Positions 1 through 5,448 of a stretch of 7,359 bases of DNA are shown piece by piece; position 1 is the stretch's first letter, and every line of letters starts with the position of its first letter. Made by a program: the position numbers and the translations under genes. The notes below the pieces were generated by a model. The model was given only the letters and a program-made list of their open reading frames with translations, ran no database searches and had not been told where the DNA came from. The DNA is from Streptomyces violaceus (GTDB lineage: Bacteria > Actinomycetota > Actinomycetes > Streptomycetales > Streptomycetaceae), in the NCBI GenBank assembly GCA_000715635.1, contig KL569159.1, forward strand, positions 525 to 7,883, in the 5' to 3' direction.

Positions 1-172
1 GCGAGCGGTAAGACAGATGGTCACGGCTGCCCGAGGCCACGCAGGCGGCGACGGGCAGGGTGGACCGCAGGCCCCTGCGCTGTCGGACCGGGTATTCGGG
101 CATCAGGTCGTACGAGCGCGGGCGTTGCCCAGGCGGCGCTCCCGAGCCGGCGTTGCCTGGCGGGCTGAGCAC
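1..172 (-). pseudogene. Partial polyprenyl diphosphate synthase-like N-terminal fragment, runs off the left edge
   Basis: The minus frame from a possible GTG at 172 stays open to base 1 and encodes RSYDLMPEYP followed by a segment ending GLRSTLPVAAC. This resembles the region of actinobacterial isoprenyl diphosphate synthases that reads YxLxxDYPxRxGKGLRPALxLAxC, which precedes the first aspartate-rich motif (not present here). The usual GK is replaced by RR and the proline after LR by serine, so the copy may be degenerate. The first ~27 residues are Pro/Gly/Ala-rich and not family-like. The GTG lies one base past the TGA of the neighbouring minus-strand gene, which would suggest coupling. The assignment rests on short motif similarity read by eye; the rest of the gene lies outside the window, so whether it is partial or broken cannot be told. 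Confidence 0.38.
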
Positions 173-173
173 G

Positions 174-941
174 TCAATTGGCCTGGGCGACGTACACGGG
201 AGTGCCCAAGACAACGTTCTTCTCCCGTCGGCGAATGCTCATGATCGGGTCGTAGAGGCCGTGGACCGCGCCAGCCAGTTCCGCGGCCGTGCCGAGGGAA
301 CCCGTGGTCGTGAAGCGCTTGGCGAGGAACTCCGCGACGAACAAGGGGCCCTTCAGTTTGGCGTTGACCCCCAGGACCGCCCGGTAGTGGTTGGCCAAGA
401 GGGCCTCGGAGTTACTCAGCCCGCCTTCCTCAATGCCGGCGATTGTCTCGAGCGCTGTCGTCAACGCTGGTGCCGCTGATCCGCCGATAAGTGCCAGGCC
501 CAGGGGAGAAGCAGCGTCGGGGATAGTCGTTGTGGGTGGAGGTTCTCCCGGCGCGATGTTCCCGGAGGAGCCCAGCACGTGCGGAACAGATCCGCTCAAC
601 CCAATGATCGAATTCTCGGTCTCGCCGCCGAAGTAGACGATCGACTCGTGAGGAGCGGGTAACTGGCCCCAGCGCATGGACATGACGCCTCGAAAGTAGG
701 CGCTTGGGGAGTCGAGGGTGCCGACGAGCCCGGCCTTGTCGAGAAAGTCCTCGACCTCAGCCAGGCGGGATTCACGCGTCTCGGGGGGTTCGGCGAGAGT
801 CGCCGCCAGCAGTTTGACGTCGATCTTTGTGTCCTTGAGTGCCCTGCGCAGCCGACGCCTAGGAATCTGGTTGTACATGCTGATGACCTTGGAGTCGGAG
901 ATGTACAGGTAGTACCGGGGCAGCCGACTGCGAGACGCCAT
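174..941 (-). CDS. Hypothetical protein, probably DUF7019 family (255 aa)
   Basis: A complete gene of unknown function. The N-terminus contains RYYLYISDSKVISMY (residues 9-23), followed by an arginine-rich stretch and DVKLLAATL (41-49). I associate this layout from memory with a family of Streptomyces hypothetical proteins labelled DUF7019; it has no established biochemical role that I know. The middle (81-125) is aromatic- and glycine-rich (AYFRGVMSM, IVYFGGETENSIIGLSGS), and 128-145 is a Pro/Thr-rich low-complexity linker. The C-terminal third is predicted helical, with LLANHYRAVLGV and FVAEFLAKRF. There is no signal peptide or clear membrane segment, so it is probably cytoplasmic. The ATG at 941 is preceded by GGAGG seven bases upstream on the minus strand, a convincing ribosome binding site. 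A 194-base gap containing a hairpin separates it from the upstream minus-strand gene, so it probably has its own promoter. Confidence 0.8.
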   Translation of the reverse strand: MASRSRLPRYYLYISDSKVISMYNQIPRRRLRRALKDTKIDVKLLAATLAEPPETRESRLAEVEDFLDKAGLVGTLDSPSAYFRGVMSMRWGQLPAPHESIVYFGGETENSIIGLSGSVPHVLGSSGNIAPGEPPPTTTIPDAASPLGLALIGGSAAPALTTALETIAGIEEGGLSNSEALLANHYRAVLGVNAKLKGPLFVAEFLAKRFTTTGSLGTAAELAGAVHGLYDPIMSIRRREKNVVLGTPVYVAQAN

Positions 942-1004
942 GGTCTTCCCTCCGGAGCCGCGACACGGGTCCTTTCAGTCTCTCAGGCGGGCCCAACTGG
1001 CGTC

Positions 1005-1018
1005 GTGTACATCTACAC
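1005..1018. promoter_or_regulatory. Small dyad GTGTA-CATC-TACAC upstream of the DUF7019-like gene
   Basis: Two perfect 5-base arms flank a 4-base centre, 64 bases upstream of the start at 941. The spot lies in the leader/promoter region of the minus-strand gene and the dyad is more AT-rich than its surroundings. It could be an operator or part of a promoter. I found no convincing -35/-10 pair to go with it, so this is only a candidate. Confidence 0.3.
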
Positions 1019-1111
1019 AGGCGCGGTCGGCACGCACGCTCGCCAAGCTCAGGGAACCGGAGTGACGGTGACTTCGGTGGCAGGGCATTCAGCGGCATCG
1101 AGGGTCAGCGT

Positions 1112-1129
1112 GTCCCGCTCGGCCGGGAC
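1112..1129 (-). terminator. Hairpin after the 87-aa gene, candidate terminator
   Basis: GTCCCG (1112-1117) and CGGGAC (1124-1129) form a perfect 6-base-pair GC stem with a 6-base loop. It begins only six bases beyond the stop codon of the minus-strand gene ending at 1136. There is no T-tract, which is normal for actinobacterial terminators. It would end the LysR/87-aa transcript before the DUF7019-like gene. An overlapping 10-base palindrome GGGACGTCCC sits at 1125-1134. Confidence 0.4.
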
Positions 1130-1135
1130 GTCCCA

Positions 1136-1399
1136 CTAAAGTTTCACGGCGGTCCAGTTGGCGAGGTAGTGGCAGTGTCCGGTGGGGTTGTCGGGCACGA
1201 GCCAGTCCAGCGGCACGAACGCGACGATCTCGATCGCTTTGGCCGTTGACAGGGGAAGGTCCCGCAACTCCTCGTCGCTGATCGGGAGGCCGGTGCGGTA
1301 GTCGTCCGGCAGTGCGGTCAGGGCAGCGACCGTGCGGCGGCAGGCTTCCTCGCTGTCGCCGTCGTGGTGGGAGCAGGCGGCGGTGTCGATGTGCAGCAT
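1136..1399 (-). CDS. Hypothetical protein downstream of the LysR gene (87 aa)
   Basis: I do not recognise this family. The protein begins MLHIDTAACSHHDGDSEEAC and ends in a hydrophobic, aromatic segment (IEIVAFVPLDWLVPDN, then GHCHYLANW). It contains three histidines and two cysteines near the N-terminus plus a GHCHY motif near the C-terminus, so metal binding is possible but unproven. Codon third positions are mostly G/C, the stop is followed by a hairpin, and the start lies 11 bases after the stop of the LysR gene with GGGA five bases upstream of the ATG. These support a real, co-transcribed and possibly translationally coupled gene. No signal peptide or membrane span is evident. It may assist or modulate the regulator, but that is only inference from position. 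Confidence 0.6.
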   Translation of the reverse strand: MLHIDTAACSHHDGDSEEACRRTVAALTALPDDYRTGLPISDEELRDLPLSTAKAIEIVAFVPLDWLVPDNPTGHCHYLANWTAVKL

Positions 1400-1410
1400 G
1401 TTGGTCCCGG

Positions 1411-2286
1411 TCAGGCTGCCGGGGCGGTCAGGACGGCCTTGGCCGTCAGCCGGAGATTCCTGATCATCGGATTCGGGTCGCCCTTGCGGCTGACCAGGAC
1501 GACCTGGCTGGGGGGAGCGTCCTCGATCGGGACGGTGACGAGGTCGGGACGCAGTGAGCTACGCCGATCGCCGACCGGTAGCACGGCGATCGCCCTGCCA
1601 CTCGCGACGAGTTCGAGCTTGTCCTCGTAGCTCTCGATCGGCGGCACGCCGGCCCCGAGGATCCGGTAGGAAGTCCAGTCCGCGGTCCCGAACGCGCACG
1701 GCGCCGCCTCCTCGCCGGCCAGTTCTTCCGCGGTCACCGACGCGCGGTCGGCCAAGGGATGGCCGCGCGGGACCGCGAGCATCCGGGGCTCCTCGTACAG
1801 CGGGGTGGTGAACACGTCGTCGGCGGCGAACGGCAGCGGGGCCCGCGCGATCAGGGCGTCGACGCGCTTGTCGGACAGCGCCCCGACGTCGCGGCAGCTC
1901 AGGTACCGGGTGGCGATCTCGGCGTCCGGATAACGACGGCGTAGTTCCCGTACGGCGGCAGTGATCACCAGGTCTTCGACGTAGCCGATAGCGATTCGTT
2001 CGGTCTCGGCTTGTTCACGCACGGCCAGCTCGGCCTGGCGGGCGGCCTGCAGTAGGGCTTGGGCCCGGGGGAGGAAGCTCTGGCCAGCCGACGTGAGCCG
2101 GGTGCCCTGAGGTACGCGGTCCAGCAGCCGTACGCCGAGATACTTCTCGAGCCGTTGGATCTGGCGGCTCAGCGCCGGCTGGGCCACGTGCAAGTCGGCG
2201 GCGGCCCGGCCGAAGTGCTGGTGCGCCGCCACCACGGTGAAGTAGCGCACCAGCCGCAGTTCCAGGTCCCGTCCGAGATCGTTCAC
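1411..2286 (-). CDS. LysR-family transcriptional regulator
   Basis: A typical LysR-type regulator of 291 residues with the GTG start. The N-terminal winged helix-turn-helix begins LELRLVRYFTVVA, and the recognition region is DLHVAQPALSRQIQRLEKYL followed by LGVRLLDR, all canonical. The C-terminal part is the periplasmic-binding-protein-like effector domain (about residues 90-285), which contains the usual PRGHPLAD and SGRAIAVLPV elements. The protein binds DNA as a dimer or tetramer and responds to an unknown small molecule. I chose GTG 2286 because family members normally begin within ~10 residues of LELRLV. An in-frame ATG at 2352 would add 22 atypical residues and place the coding start inside the inverted repeat at 2343-2359. 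Against this choice, GGAAGG lies directly against the GTG, whereas the ATG has AGGA four bases upstream. The gene is divergent from the oxidoreductase at 2409, the classical arrangement for a LysR protein and its target. Confidence 0.93.
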   Translation of the reverse strand: MNDLGRDLELRLVRYFTVVAAHQHFGRAAADLHVAQPALSRQIQRLEKYLGVRLLDRVPQGTRLTSAGQSFLPRAQALLQAARQAELAVREQAETERIAIGYVEDLVITAAVRELRRRYPDAEIATRYLSCRDVGALSDKRVDALIARAPLPFAADDVFTTPLYEEPRMLAVPRGHPLADRASVTAEELAGEEAAPCAFGTADWTSYRILGAGVPPIESYEDKLELVASGRAIAVLPVGDRRSSLRPDLVTVPIEDAPPSQVVLVSRKGDPNPMIRNLRLTAKAVLTAPAA

Positions 2287-2342
2287 CCTTCCAGCGTACG
2301 CGGCATGCCGTTTCGGAATGATCAGGTTGCCGAACCGGTCTT

Positions 2343-2359
2343 GGACGGCCATGCCGTCC
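2343..2359. promoter_or_regulatory. Candidate operator in the LysR/oxidoreductase divergent promoter region
   Basis: GGACGGC (2343-2349) and GCCGTCC (2353-2359) are perfect 7-base inverted arms separated by CAT. The dyad lies 50 bases before the oxidoreductase ATG and 57 bases before the preferred GTG of the LysR gene. That is where a LysR-type regulator would act on both promoters. A second palindrome, CGGCATGCCG, is at 2301-2310, close to the LysR start. No clear -35/-10 pair could be assigned to either direction. Binding is inferred from position only. Confidence 0.45.
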
Positions 2360-2408
2360 TGGGCCTTGACTGAAGGAGCAACGTTTCCCCGAGAAAGCGA
2401 CAGGCGCG

Positions 2409-3407
2409 ATGAAGGCGATCCAGTTCCACGAAGCGGGCGGGCCGGAAGTTTTGCAGTATGACGAGGTGCCGGTTCCCGAGATCGGCCCGGGCGAGGTGCT
2501 CGTCCGGGTGCACGCGGCGGGCATCAACCCGCCGGACTGGTACCTGCGTGAGGGGATGAAGGTCATGCCGGCCGAGATGAGGCCGGCGCTGGAGTTCCCC
2601 CTGATCCCCGGAACGGACATGTCGGGCGTGGTCCAGGCGGTCGCTCCGGACGTGCTGGGTTTCGCCGTCGGTGACGAGGTCTTCGGCATGCTGCGGTTCC
2701 CCGGATTCGACGGCCGGACGTACGCCGAGTACGTGGCCGCGCCGGCTTCGGACCTGGCTCACAAGCCGGCCGGTATCGACCACGTGCAGGCGGCTGGGGC
2801 GCCGATGGCCGTGCTTACGGCCTGGCAGTACCTGGTTGATCTCGGCCACGACGTGCCGTCTCCTTTCACCGGCCAGGTGCACCAGCCGGTGCCGATCACG
2901 CCAGGGATGACCGTGCTGGTCAACGGGGCCGCCGGTGGAGTGGGCCACTTCGCGGTGCAGCTGGCGAAATGGAAGGGGGCACACGTAATCGCGGTGGCCT
3001 CAAGCCGGCACGAGCAGTTCCTGCGCAAGCTCGGCGCCGATGAGTTCATCGACTACACCAAGACGCAGGCCGCGGACGTGGTCAGCGGTGTGGACCTGGT
3101 GATCGACACCGTCGGGGGCCCGGACAGCTCACGCTTCCTGAGCGTGCTCAAGCGCGGCGGCACCATGCTTCCGGTGTTCTTCGCCGAGTACGACCCGGAA
3201 GAGACGGCGAATCTGGGCATCACCGTCTCGAACATTCAGGTGCGTTCCAACGGCCCCCAGCTCGCTGGGATCGGGCGCCTGTTCGACGAGGGCAAGCTCC
3301 AGGTCGGGGTGGACAGCACCTACCCGCTGTCCGAGGCGGGCCGCGCACACACGCGGGCCGCGCAGGGCCACATCCAAGGCAAGATCGTGCTGACGGTGGT
3401 CTCGTGA
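2409..3407 (+). CDS. NADP-dependent oxidoreductase, zinc-independent MDR/quinone reductase type
   Basis: A 332-residue medium-chain dehydrogenase/reductase of the quinone oxidoreductase branch, which reduces quinones or activated alkenes with NAD(P)H in the cytoplasm. The GroES-like substrate domain begins MKAIQFHEAGGPEVL, with GEVLVRVHAAGINPPDWYLR (28-47) and IPGTDMSGVV (66-75). The Rossmann dinucleotide loop GAAGGVG is at 173-179, followed by GADEFIDYT (209-217) and the C-terminal segment ending GKIVLTVV. The zinc ligands of alcohol dehydrogenases are absent, and the length is normal for the family. The stretch 145-165 is slightly longer than usual, with a proline-rich insert. The ATG has only a weak AGG four bases upstream; a perfect AAGGAG at 2373-2378 lies too far away to serve this start. 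The gene overlaps the SnoaL-like gene by four bases (GTGA), so the two form an operon, probably controlled by the divergent LysR protein. The true substrate cannot be read from sequence. Confidence 0.95.
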   Translation: MKAIQFHEAGGPEVLQYDEVPVPEIGPGEVLVRVHAAGINPPDWYLREGMKVMPAEMRPALEFPLIPGTDMSGVVQAVAPDVLGFAVGDEVFGMLRFPGFDGRTYAEYVAAPASDLAHKPAGIDHVQAAGAPMAVLTAWQYLVDLGHDVPSPFTGQVHQPVPITPGMTVLVNGAAGGVGHFAVQLAKWKGAHVIAVASSRHEQFLRKLGADEFIDYTKTQAADVVSGVDLVIDTVGGPDSSRFLSVLKRGGTMLPVFFAEYDPEETANLGITVSNIQVRSNGPQLAGIGRLFDEGKLQVGVDSTYPLSEAGRAHTRAAQGHIQGKIVLTVVS

Positions 3408-3804
3408 CCGCCGAACTCCAGCAGGCGGTGGCGAAGTACGCCCACGCCCTGGACGAGCTGAATGTGCCCGAGCTGGAAGCGGTCCTGGCCGAGGACACCA
3501 CCTGGACCTTCACGATGCCTGGGCAAAGGGTGCTCGGCCCGGTCTCCGGACGCACGGCGGTGCTCGACTTCATCCGTGCCGGACACACGGCCCAGGCCGG
3601 AAGGACACGGCACCACTTGAGCAATGTCGTGGTCACGACGGTGGACGCCGCCACCGCCGAGGTGCGGGCCTACCTGCTGCAGACGAGGAACACCGGCGAG
3701 AGCATCCAGATCATCTCGACCGGGTCTACAGGTTCGGCCTGCGTCAGTCCGACGGTGAGTGGCGGATTGCCGAGCTCAACCTGACGCTGGACAACGTTCT
3801 GTAG
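3404..3804 (+). pseudogene. SnoaL-like / NTF2-fold protein with a 3' frameshift
   Basis: The reading frame starts at GTG 3404, overlapping the oxidoreductase stop by four bases. It encodes an NTF2-like fold protein: QQAVAKYAHALDELNVPEL forms the first helices, followed by LAEDTTWTF and GRTAVLDFIR, typical of the SnoaL/ketosteroid isomerase-like group. Such proteins are small cytoplasmic enzymes or binding proteins. In the literal frame, residues 108-126 are unlike the family and the stop falls at 3782-3784. Shifting by one base at the GGG of 3722-3724 restores VYRFGLRQSDGEWRIAELNL and a stop at 3802-3804, giving 133 residues with the classic final strands of the fold. A single G missing from a GGGG tract explains everything. 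It is either a recent mutation or a sequence error; if the latter, the gene is intact. As part of the operon it may act with the oxidoreductase. Confidence 0.8.
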
Positions 3805-3856
3805 GGCGCCGCCGGGCAGTGCGTCCGGCGATCACCGGATGGCTGGCAGCGGCGCC
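3805..3856. terminator. Nested inverted repeats after the oxidoreductase operon, possible terminator
   Basis: Directly after the restored stop at 3804, outer arms GGCGCCG (3805-3811) and CGGCGCC (3850-3856) enclose a second hairpin, TCCGG (3824-3828) and CCGGA (3835-3839), with a 6-base loop. The position fits termination of the plus-strand operon. The outer arm overlaps the 3' end of a possible minus-strand remnant. There is no T-tract and the middle of the long stem pairs poorly. Confidence 0.35.
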
Positions 3857-4020
3857 TGGGCATCGATTGTGCCGACGCCGAACAGTACGGCCCCGTGCGG
3901 GGAGATGATCAGCCGGTCGACGCGTTGTTGAACGCCAGCAGGTTCGGCTGCCGACTGGCAGATCGAGCAGGCGGTCGGAGTGTCGTCGTACTCGCAGCCG
4001 CAGGGGTGATCCGGGTGCGG
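3832..4020 (-). pseudogene. Possible C-terminal remnant of an unrecognised minus-strand gene
   Basis: In the minus frame ending at TGA 3832-3834, about 60 residues read plausibly as protein. They contain CGCEYDDTPTACSIC, whose C-x-C and C-x-x-C pairs could bind zinc, followed by RVDRLIISPHGAVLFGVG. By my hand count G/C at the third position is about 80 percent here, somewhat above the opposite strand in the same register. Further upstream the frame turns into Arg/Pro/Ser-rich translation typical of non-coding GC-rich DNA, so an N-terminus is not visible. It would be convergent with the SnoaL-like gene. I do not recognise the family, and the region could equally be non-coding. Confidence 0.28.
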
Positions 4021-4039
4021 GGCTGCTCGCCCTGCGGGC

Positions 4040-4237
4040 GAATACTGCAACCTCGAAGAGTTCGTCGGCATCCCGGCCCCGACGATGACCTGCTGGACCA
4101 CTGCCCACGGCGACCTGCACGGGGCGAACCTCACCGCACCCTGCGGCTCCTGGACTCGGAGGGCTGGGGCCGCGCTCCCGTGGGTTCGACGCTGCCACGC
4201 TCTACGCCTACACCCTGCTCCGGGCGATGAGGGCGGC
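4040..4237 (+). pseudogene. Phosphotransferase (APH-like) remnant with frameshifts
   Basis: Three consecutive reading frames on the plus strand together spell part of an aminoglycoside-phosphotransferase-like kinase. Frame 2 gives PAPTMTCWTTAHGDLHGANL with the catalytic-loop motif HGDLHxxN (4103-4126). Frame 1, from 4141, gives LRLLDSEGWGRAPV, where LLDxE matches the metal-binding region in this Streptomyces subfamily (usually LLDWE). Frame 3, from 4182, gives GFDAATLYAYTLLRA. Adding one C to the CCC at 4139-4141 and one G to the GGG at 4182-4184 joins all three. No start codon or N-lobe is recognisable upstream: a stop lies at 4007-4009 and the stretch in between is unclear. The C-terminal helices are also missing after ~4237. 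It is therefore a decayed fragment, not a working kinase. Confidence 0.6.
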
Positions 4238-4348
4238 GGGTCGTCGTGGGCGAGGGCCGCGTGGAGTTCGCCGAGCGGGCGGCGGGGGCAGGTCGGTGAG
4301 AGCGGTGATCTGGCCGGCGAGGCAGAGCAGGTCGGCCGCGTTGTGGCG
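4236..4348 (-). pseudogene. Possible minus-strand gene remnant, unrecognised
   Basis: On the minus strand from about 4348, one frame encodes HNAADLLCLAGQITALTDL followed by prolines. A neighbouring frame then continues LGELHAALAHDD. Both pieces look like helical protein with good actinobacterial codon choice, and a one-base shift near 4270-4275 would join them. No start, stop or family could be identified. The piece abuts the end of the phosphotransferase remnant tail-to-tail. It is offered as a probable coding relic only; GC is so high here that codon bias discriminates poorly. Confidence 0.25.
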
Positions 4349-4356
4349 GGCCCCGG

Positions 4357-4612
4357 GTGGCGGTGGTGCGGCTGGCGGCACGGGCCTGGCGGGTGGCCGT
4401 CCCGGCGTGGCTGCGGCTGGTGTCCTCGCCGGAGGACAAGGCGTCGGGGAAGCTGTGGGACGGCGCCCTGGATGCCCAGCGCGCCTTCGGCGACCTCGAC
4501 GACGGCCACCGGCCCGCGCTCCGGGGCGTCCATGACGCTGTCGACAACGCCGTCGCCTACCGCGCTGAGCTGTCGGCCCGAGTCGACAGCCCGGCCCACG
4601 CGTGCGCCACCG
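4357..4612 (+). pseudogene. Possible plus-strand coding remnant, unrecognised
   Basis: From GTG 4357 the plus frame runs about 85 codons with almost every third position G or C and a protein-like composition. There is a hydrophobic WRVAVPAWLRLV near the start, then acidic and amphipathic helices (FGDLDDGHRPALRGVHDAV, NAVAYRAELSARVD). The frame continues open into sequence that is antisense to the membrane-protein gene ending at 4613, where the translation loses its protein-like look. This suggests a 3'-truncated gene. No ribosome binding site is apparent and I recognise no family. The opposite strand also lacks stops in places, so the evidence is compositional only. Confidence 0.3.
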
Positions 4613-5089
4613 TCACCACGCGAATCGGAGCAGCAAGGACTCGCCACGGCCCCGGCGGCGGCGGACATGGCCGCGCCAGCCCGCCAATACCGCGATCAGC
4701 GTCCAGCCCACCGTGCCGGCAATCAGGCCCTCCAGCCGACCCGCAGCGTCCACCTCATCCGCCTGCTCCATGGGCACAGCTCCCTCTGGATCACGCATGA
4801 CGTCGAGATGGTCACCCACCTTCGGAGCCCAAGCGCCGCCGTCGTAGACCAGCTTCTCCTCCAGCTCGTCTCCGTCTGCGGCCCGGAGGGTGAAGCGGTG
4901 GTTGTCACTGGACGTTCCGGCCGCGCTGTCGGCCACGATGACGACACGTTCCCGTACACCGCGCAGTTCCAGTGCCGCCTCGGGCGCGTACTGCACGGCC
5001 CCGACGAGGACGAAGAGCGCCGGCACCGACGACAGGACCGTCAGCCACAGGGCCTGGTGGAGCAAAAACAATGCCACGGCGAAGGCCAA
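4613..5089 (-). CDS. Small membrane protein, DUF3592-like (158 aa)
   Basis: The frame encodes an N-terminal hydrophobic region (residues 4-33, containing FAVALFLLHQALWLTVL and VPALFVLVGAV). An extramembrane domain follows (about 45-118: RVVIVADSAAGTSS, LRAADGDELEEKLVYDGG, WAPKVGDHLDVMRDPEGAV). A second membrane segment lies at 120-138 (GLIAGTVGWTLIAVLAGW), followed by a basic cytoplasmic tail (HVRRRRGRG). Two membrane segments around a small beta-rich domain with KVGDHLxVxxDPEG is the DUF3592 pattern; these proteins have no established function. The start is doubtful: the only candidate in this frame after the upstream stop is TTG 5089, without a good ribosome binding site. An ATG at 5163 in another frame begins MKVDGHAEYAPTTSGPE and would join by a one-base shift, so the true N-terminus may lie there. 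The spacer upstream is clearly lower in GC. Confidence 0.75.
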   Translation of the reverse strand: MAFAVALFLLHQALWLTVLSSVPALFVLVGAVQYAPEAALELRGVRERVVIVADSAAGTSSDNHRFTLRAADGDELEEKLVYDGGAWAPKVGDHLDVMRDPEGAVPMEQADEVDAAGRLEGLIAGTVGWTLIAVLAGWRGHVRRRRGRGESLLLRFAW

Positions 5090-5224
5090 CTGACTTTGTT
5101 CACGAGATTGGGCTCTGGTCCACTTGTTGTGGGCGCGTACTCAGCGTGACCGTCAACCTTCATGCGATGGCAGTTGAGGCCGCCCGACTATGTAGCCGTT
5201 GGGGTATTCGATTCTGGTAGAGCC
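5090..5224. other. Lower-GC intergenic spacer between the membrane protein and the DUF4440 fragment
   Basis: This 135-base stretch has visibly more A/T than its surroundings. It shows no convincing gene, RNA or terminator. The only coding hint is the ATG at 5163-5161 (minus), which might be the displaced start of the DUF3592-like gene. It must also hold any promoter for that gene, but no clear -35/-10 pair was found. Confidence 0.4.
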
Positions 5225-5395
5225 TTATTCCACGCCGGGAGGCACACGCGTCGCCTGGTGGTAGTACATCCGCCACCCCGCGGCTCCGTCTCCCTTGCGC
5301 CAGATCGAACTGTGCCTGGTCCTGCGCTCGCCGAGGACGGTCTCGAACGTCAGATGGACCAAGCCCGGGGCCAGCAGCACGCCCAAGATGTCTGA
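5225..5395 (-). pseudogene. C-terminal fragment of a DUF4440/SnoaL-like (NTF2-fold) protein
   Basis: The last ~55 codons of a minus-strand frame ending at TGA 5225-5227 read as the C-terminal strands of an NTF2-like domain. They contain LLAPGLVHLTFETVLGERRT, then HSSIWRKGD, GWRMYYHQATRVP and the stop. The RxSSxWR...GWRMxxHQxT signature is characteristic of DUF4440-type nuclear transport factor 2 family proteins. Upstream of about residue SDILGVL (near 5395) the frame runs into the TCTGA repeats and then the antisense of the zinc-ribbon gene. The N-terminal half of the domain is thus missing and no start exists. The gene has been cut, probably by the recombination that placed the zinc-ribbon/DUF6192 cluster here. 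It is a second NTF2-fold gene in the window but too divergent to be a copy of the one at 3404. Confidence 0.65.
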
Positions 5396-5422
5396 GTGCG
5401 TGTTTCTGATCCCCGTTTCTGA
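5391..5422. repeat. Three spaced TCTGA direct repeats upstream of the zinc-ribbon gene
   Basis: TCTGA occurs at 5391-5395, 5405-5409 and 5418-5422, spaced 14 and 13 bases. The last two are part of an exact 8-base repeat GTTTCTGA (5402-5409 and 5415-5422) separated by TCCCC. The array lies 27-58 bases before the GTG at 5449, in a promoter position, and exactly at the border where the DUF4440 fragment ends. It could be an operator for one of the encoded DNA-binding proteins or a trace of a recombination junction. Confidence 0.5.
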
Positions 5423-5448
5423 GTAGCCTTGAGTCCTACGCTGGCCTG

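Noticed and set aside
2373..2378. Perfect AAGGAG as the ribosome binding site of the oxidoreductase or of a short leader peptide
   Set aside because: It lies about 30 bases from the oxidoreductase ATG, and no ATG, GTG or TTG occurs 5-12 bases after it.
2015..2984. Overlapping minus-strand open frames opposite the oxidoreductase and across the promoter region
   Set aside because: They are antisense to a well-supported MDR enzyme and lack any domain signature.
3832..4668. 278-residue open frame on the minus strand as one gene
   Set aside because: The central part is His/Pro/Arg-rich low-complexity translation typical of a shadow frame. Only the last ~60 codons look possibly coding, and they are reported separately as a remnant.
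4085..5149. 354-residue open frame on the plus strand
   Set aside because: Only its first ~20 codons (the HGDLH motif) are protein-like. The remainder runs through other remnants and antisense to the DUF3592-like gene, with Trp/Gly/Arg-rich composition.
5195..5235. tRNA relic suggested by TTCGATT near 5207
   Set aside because: The flanking bases do not form the T-arm stem, and no anticodon or acceptor arms can be folded around it.
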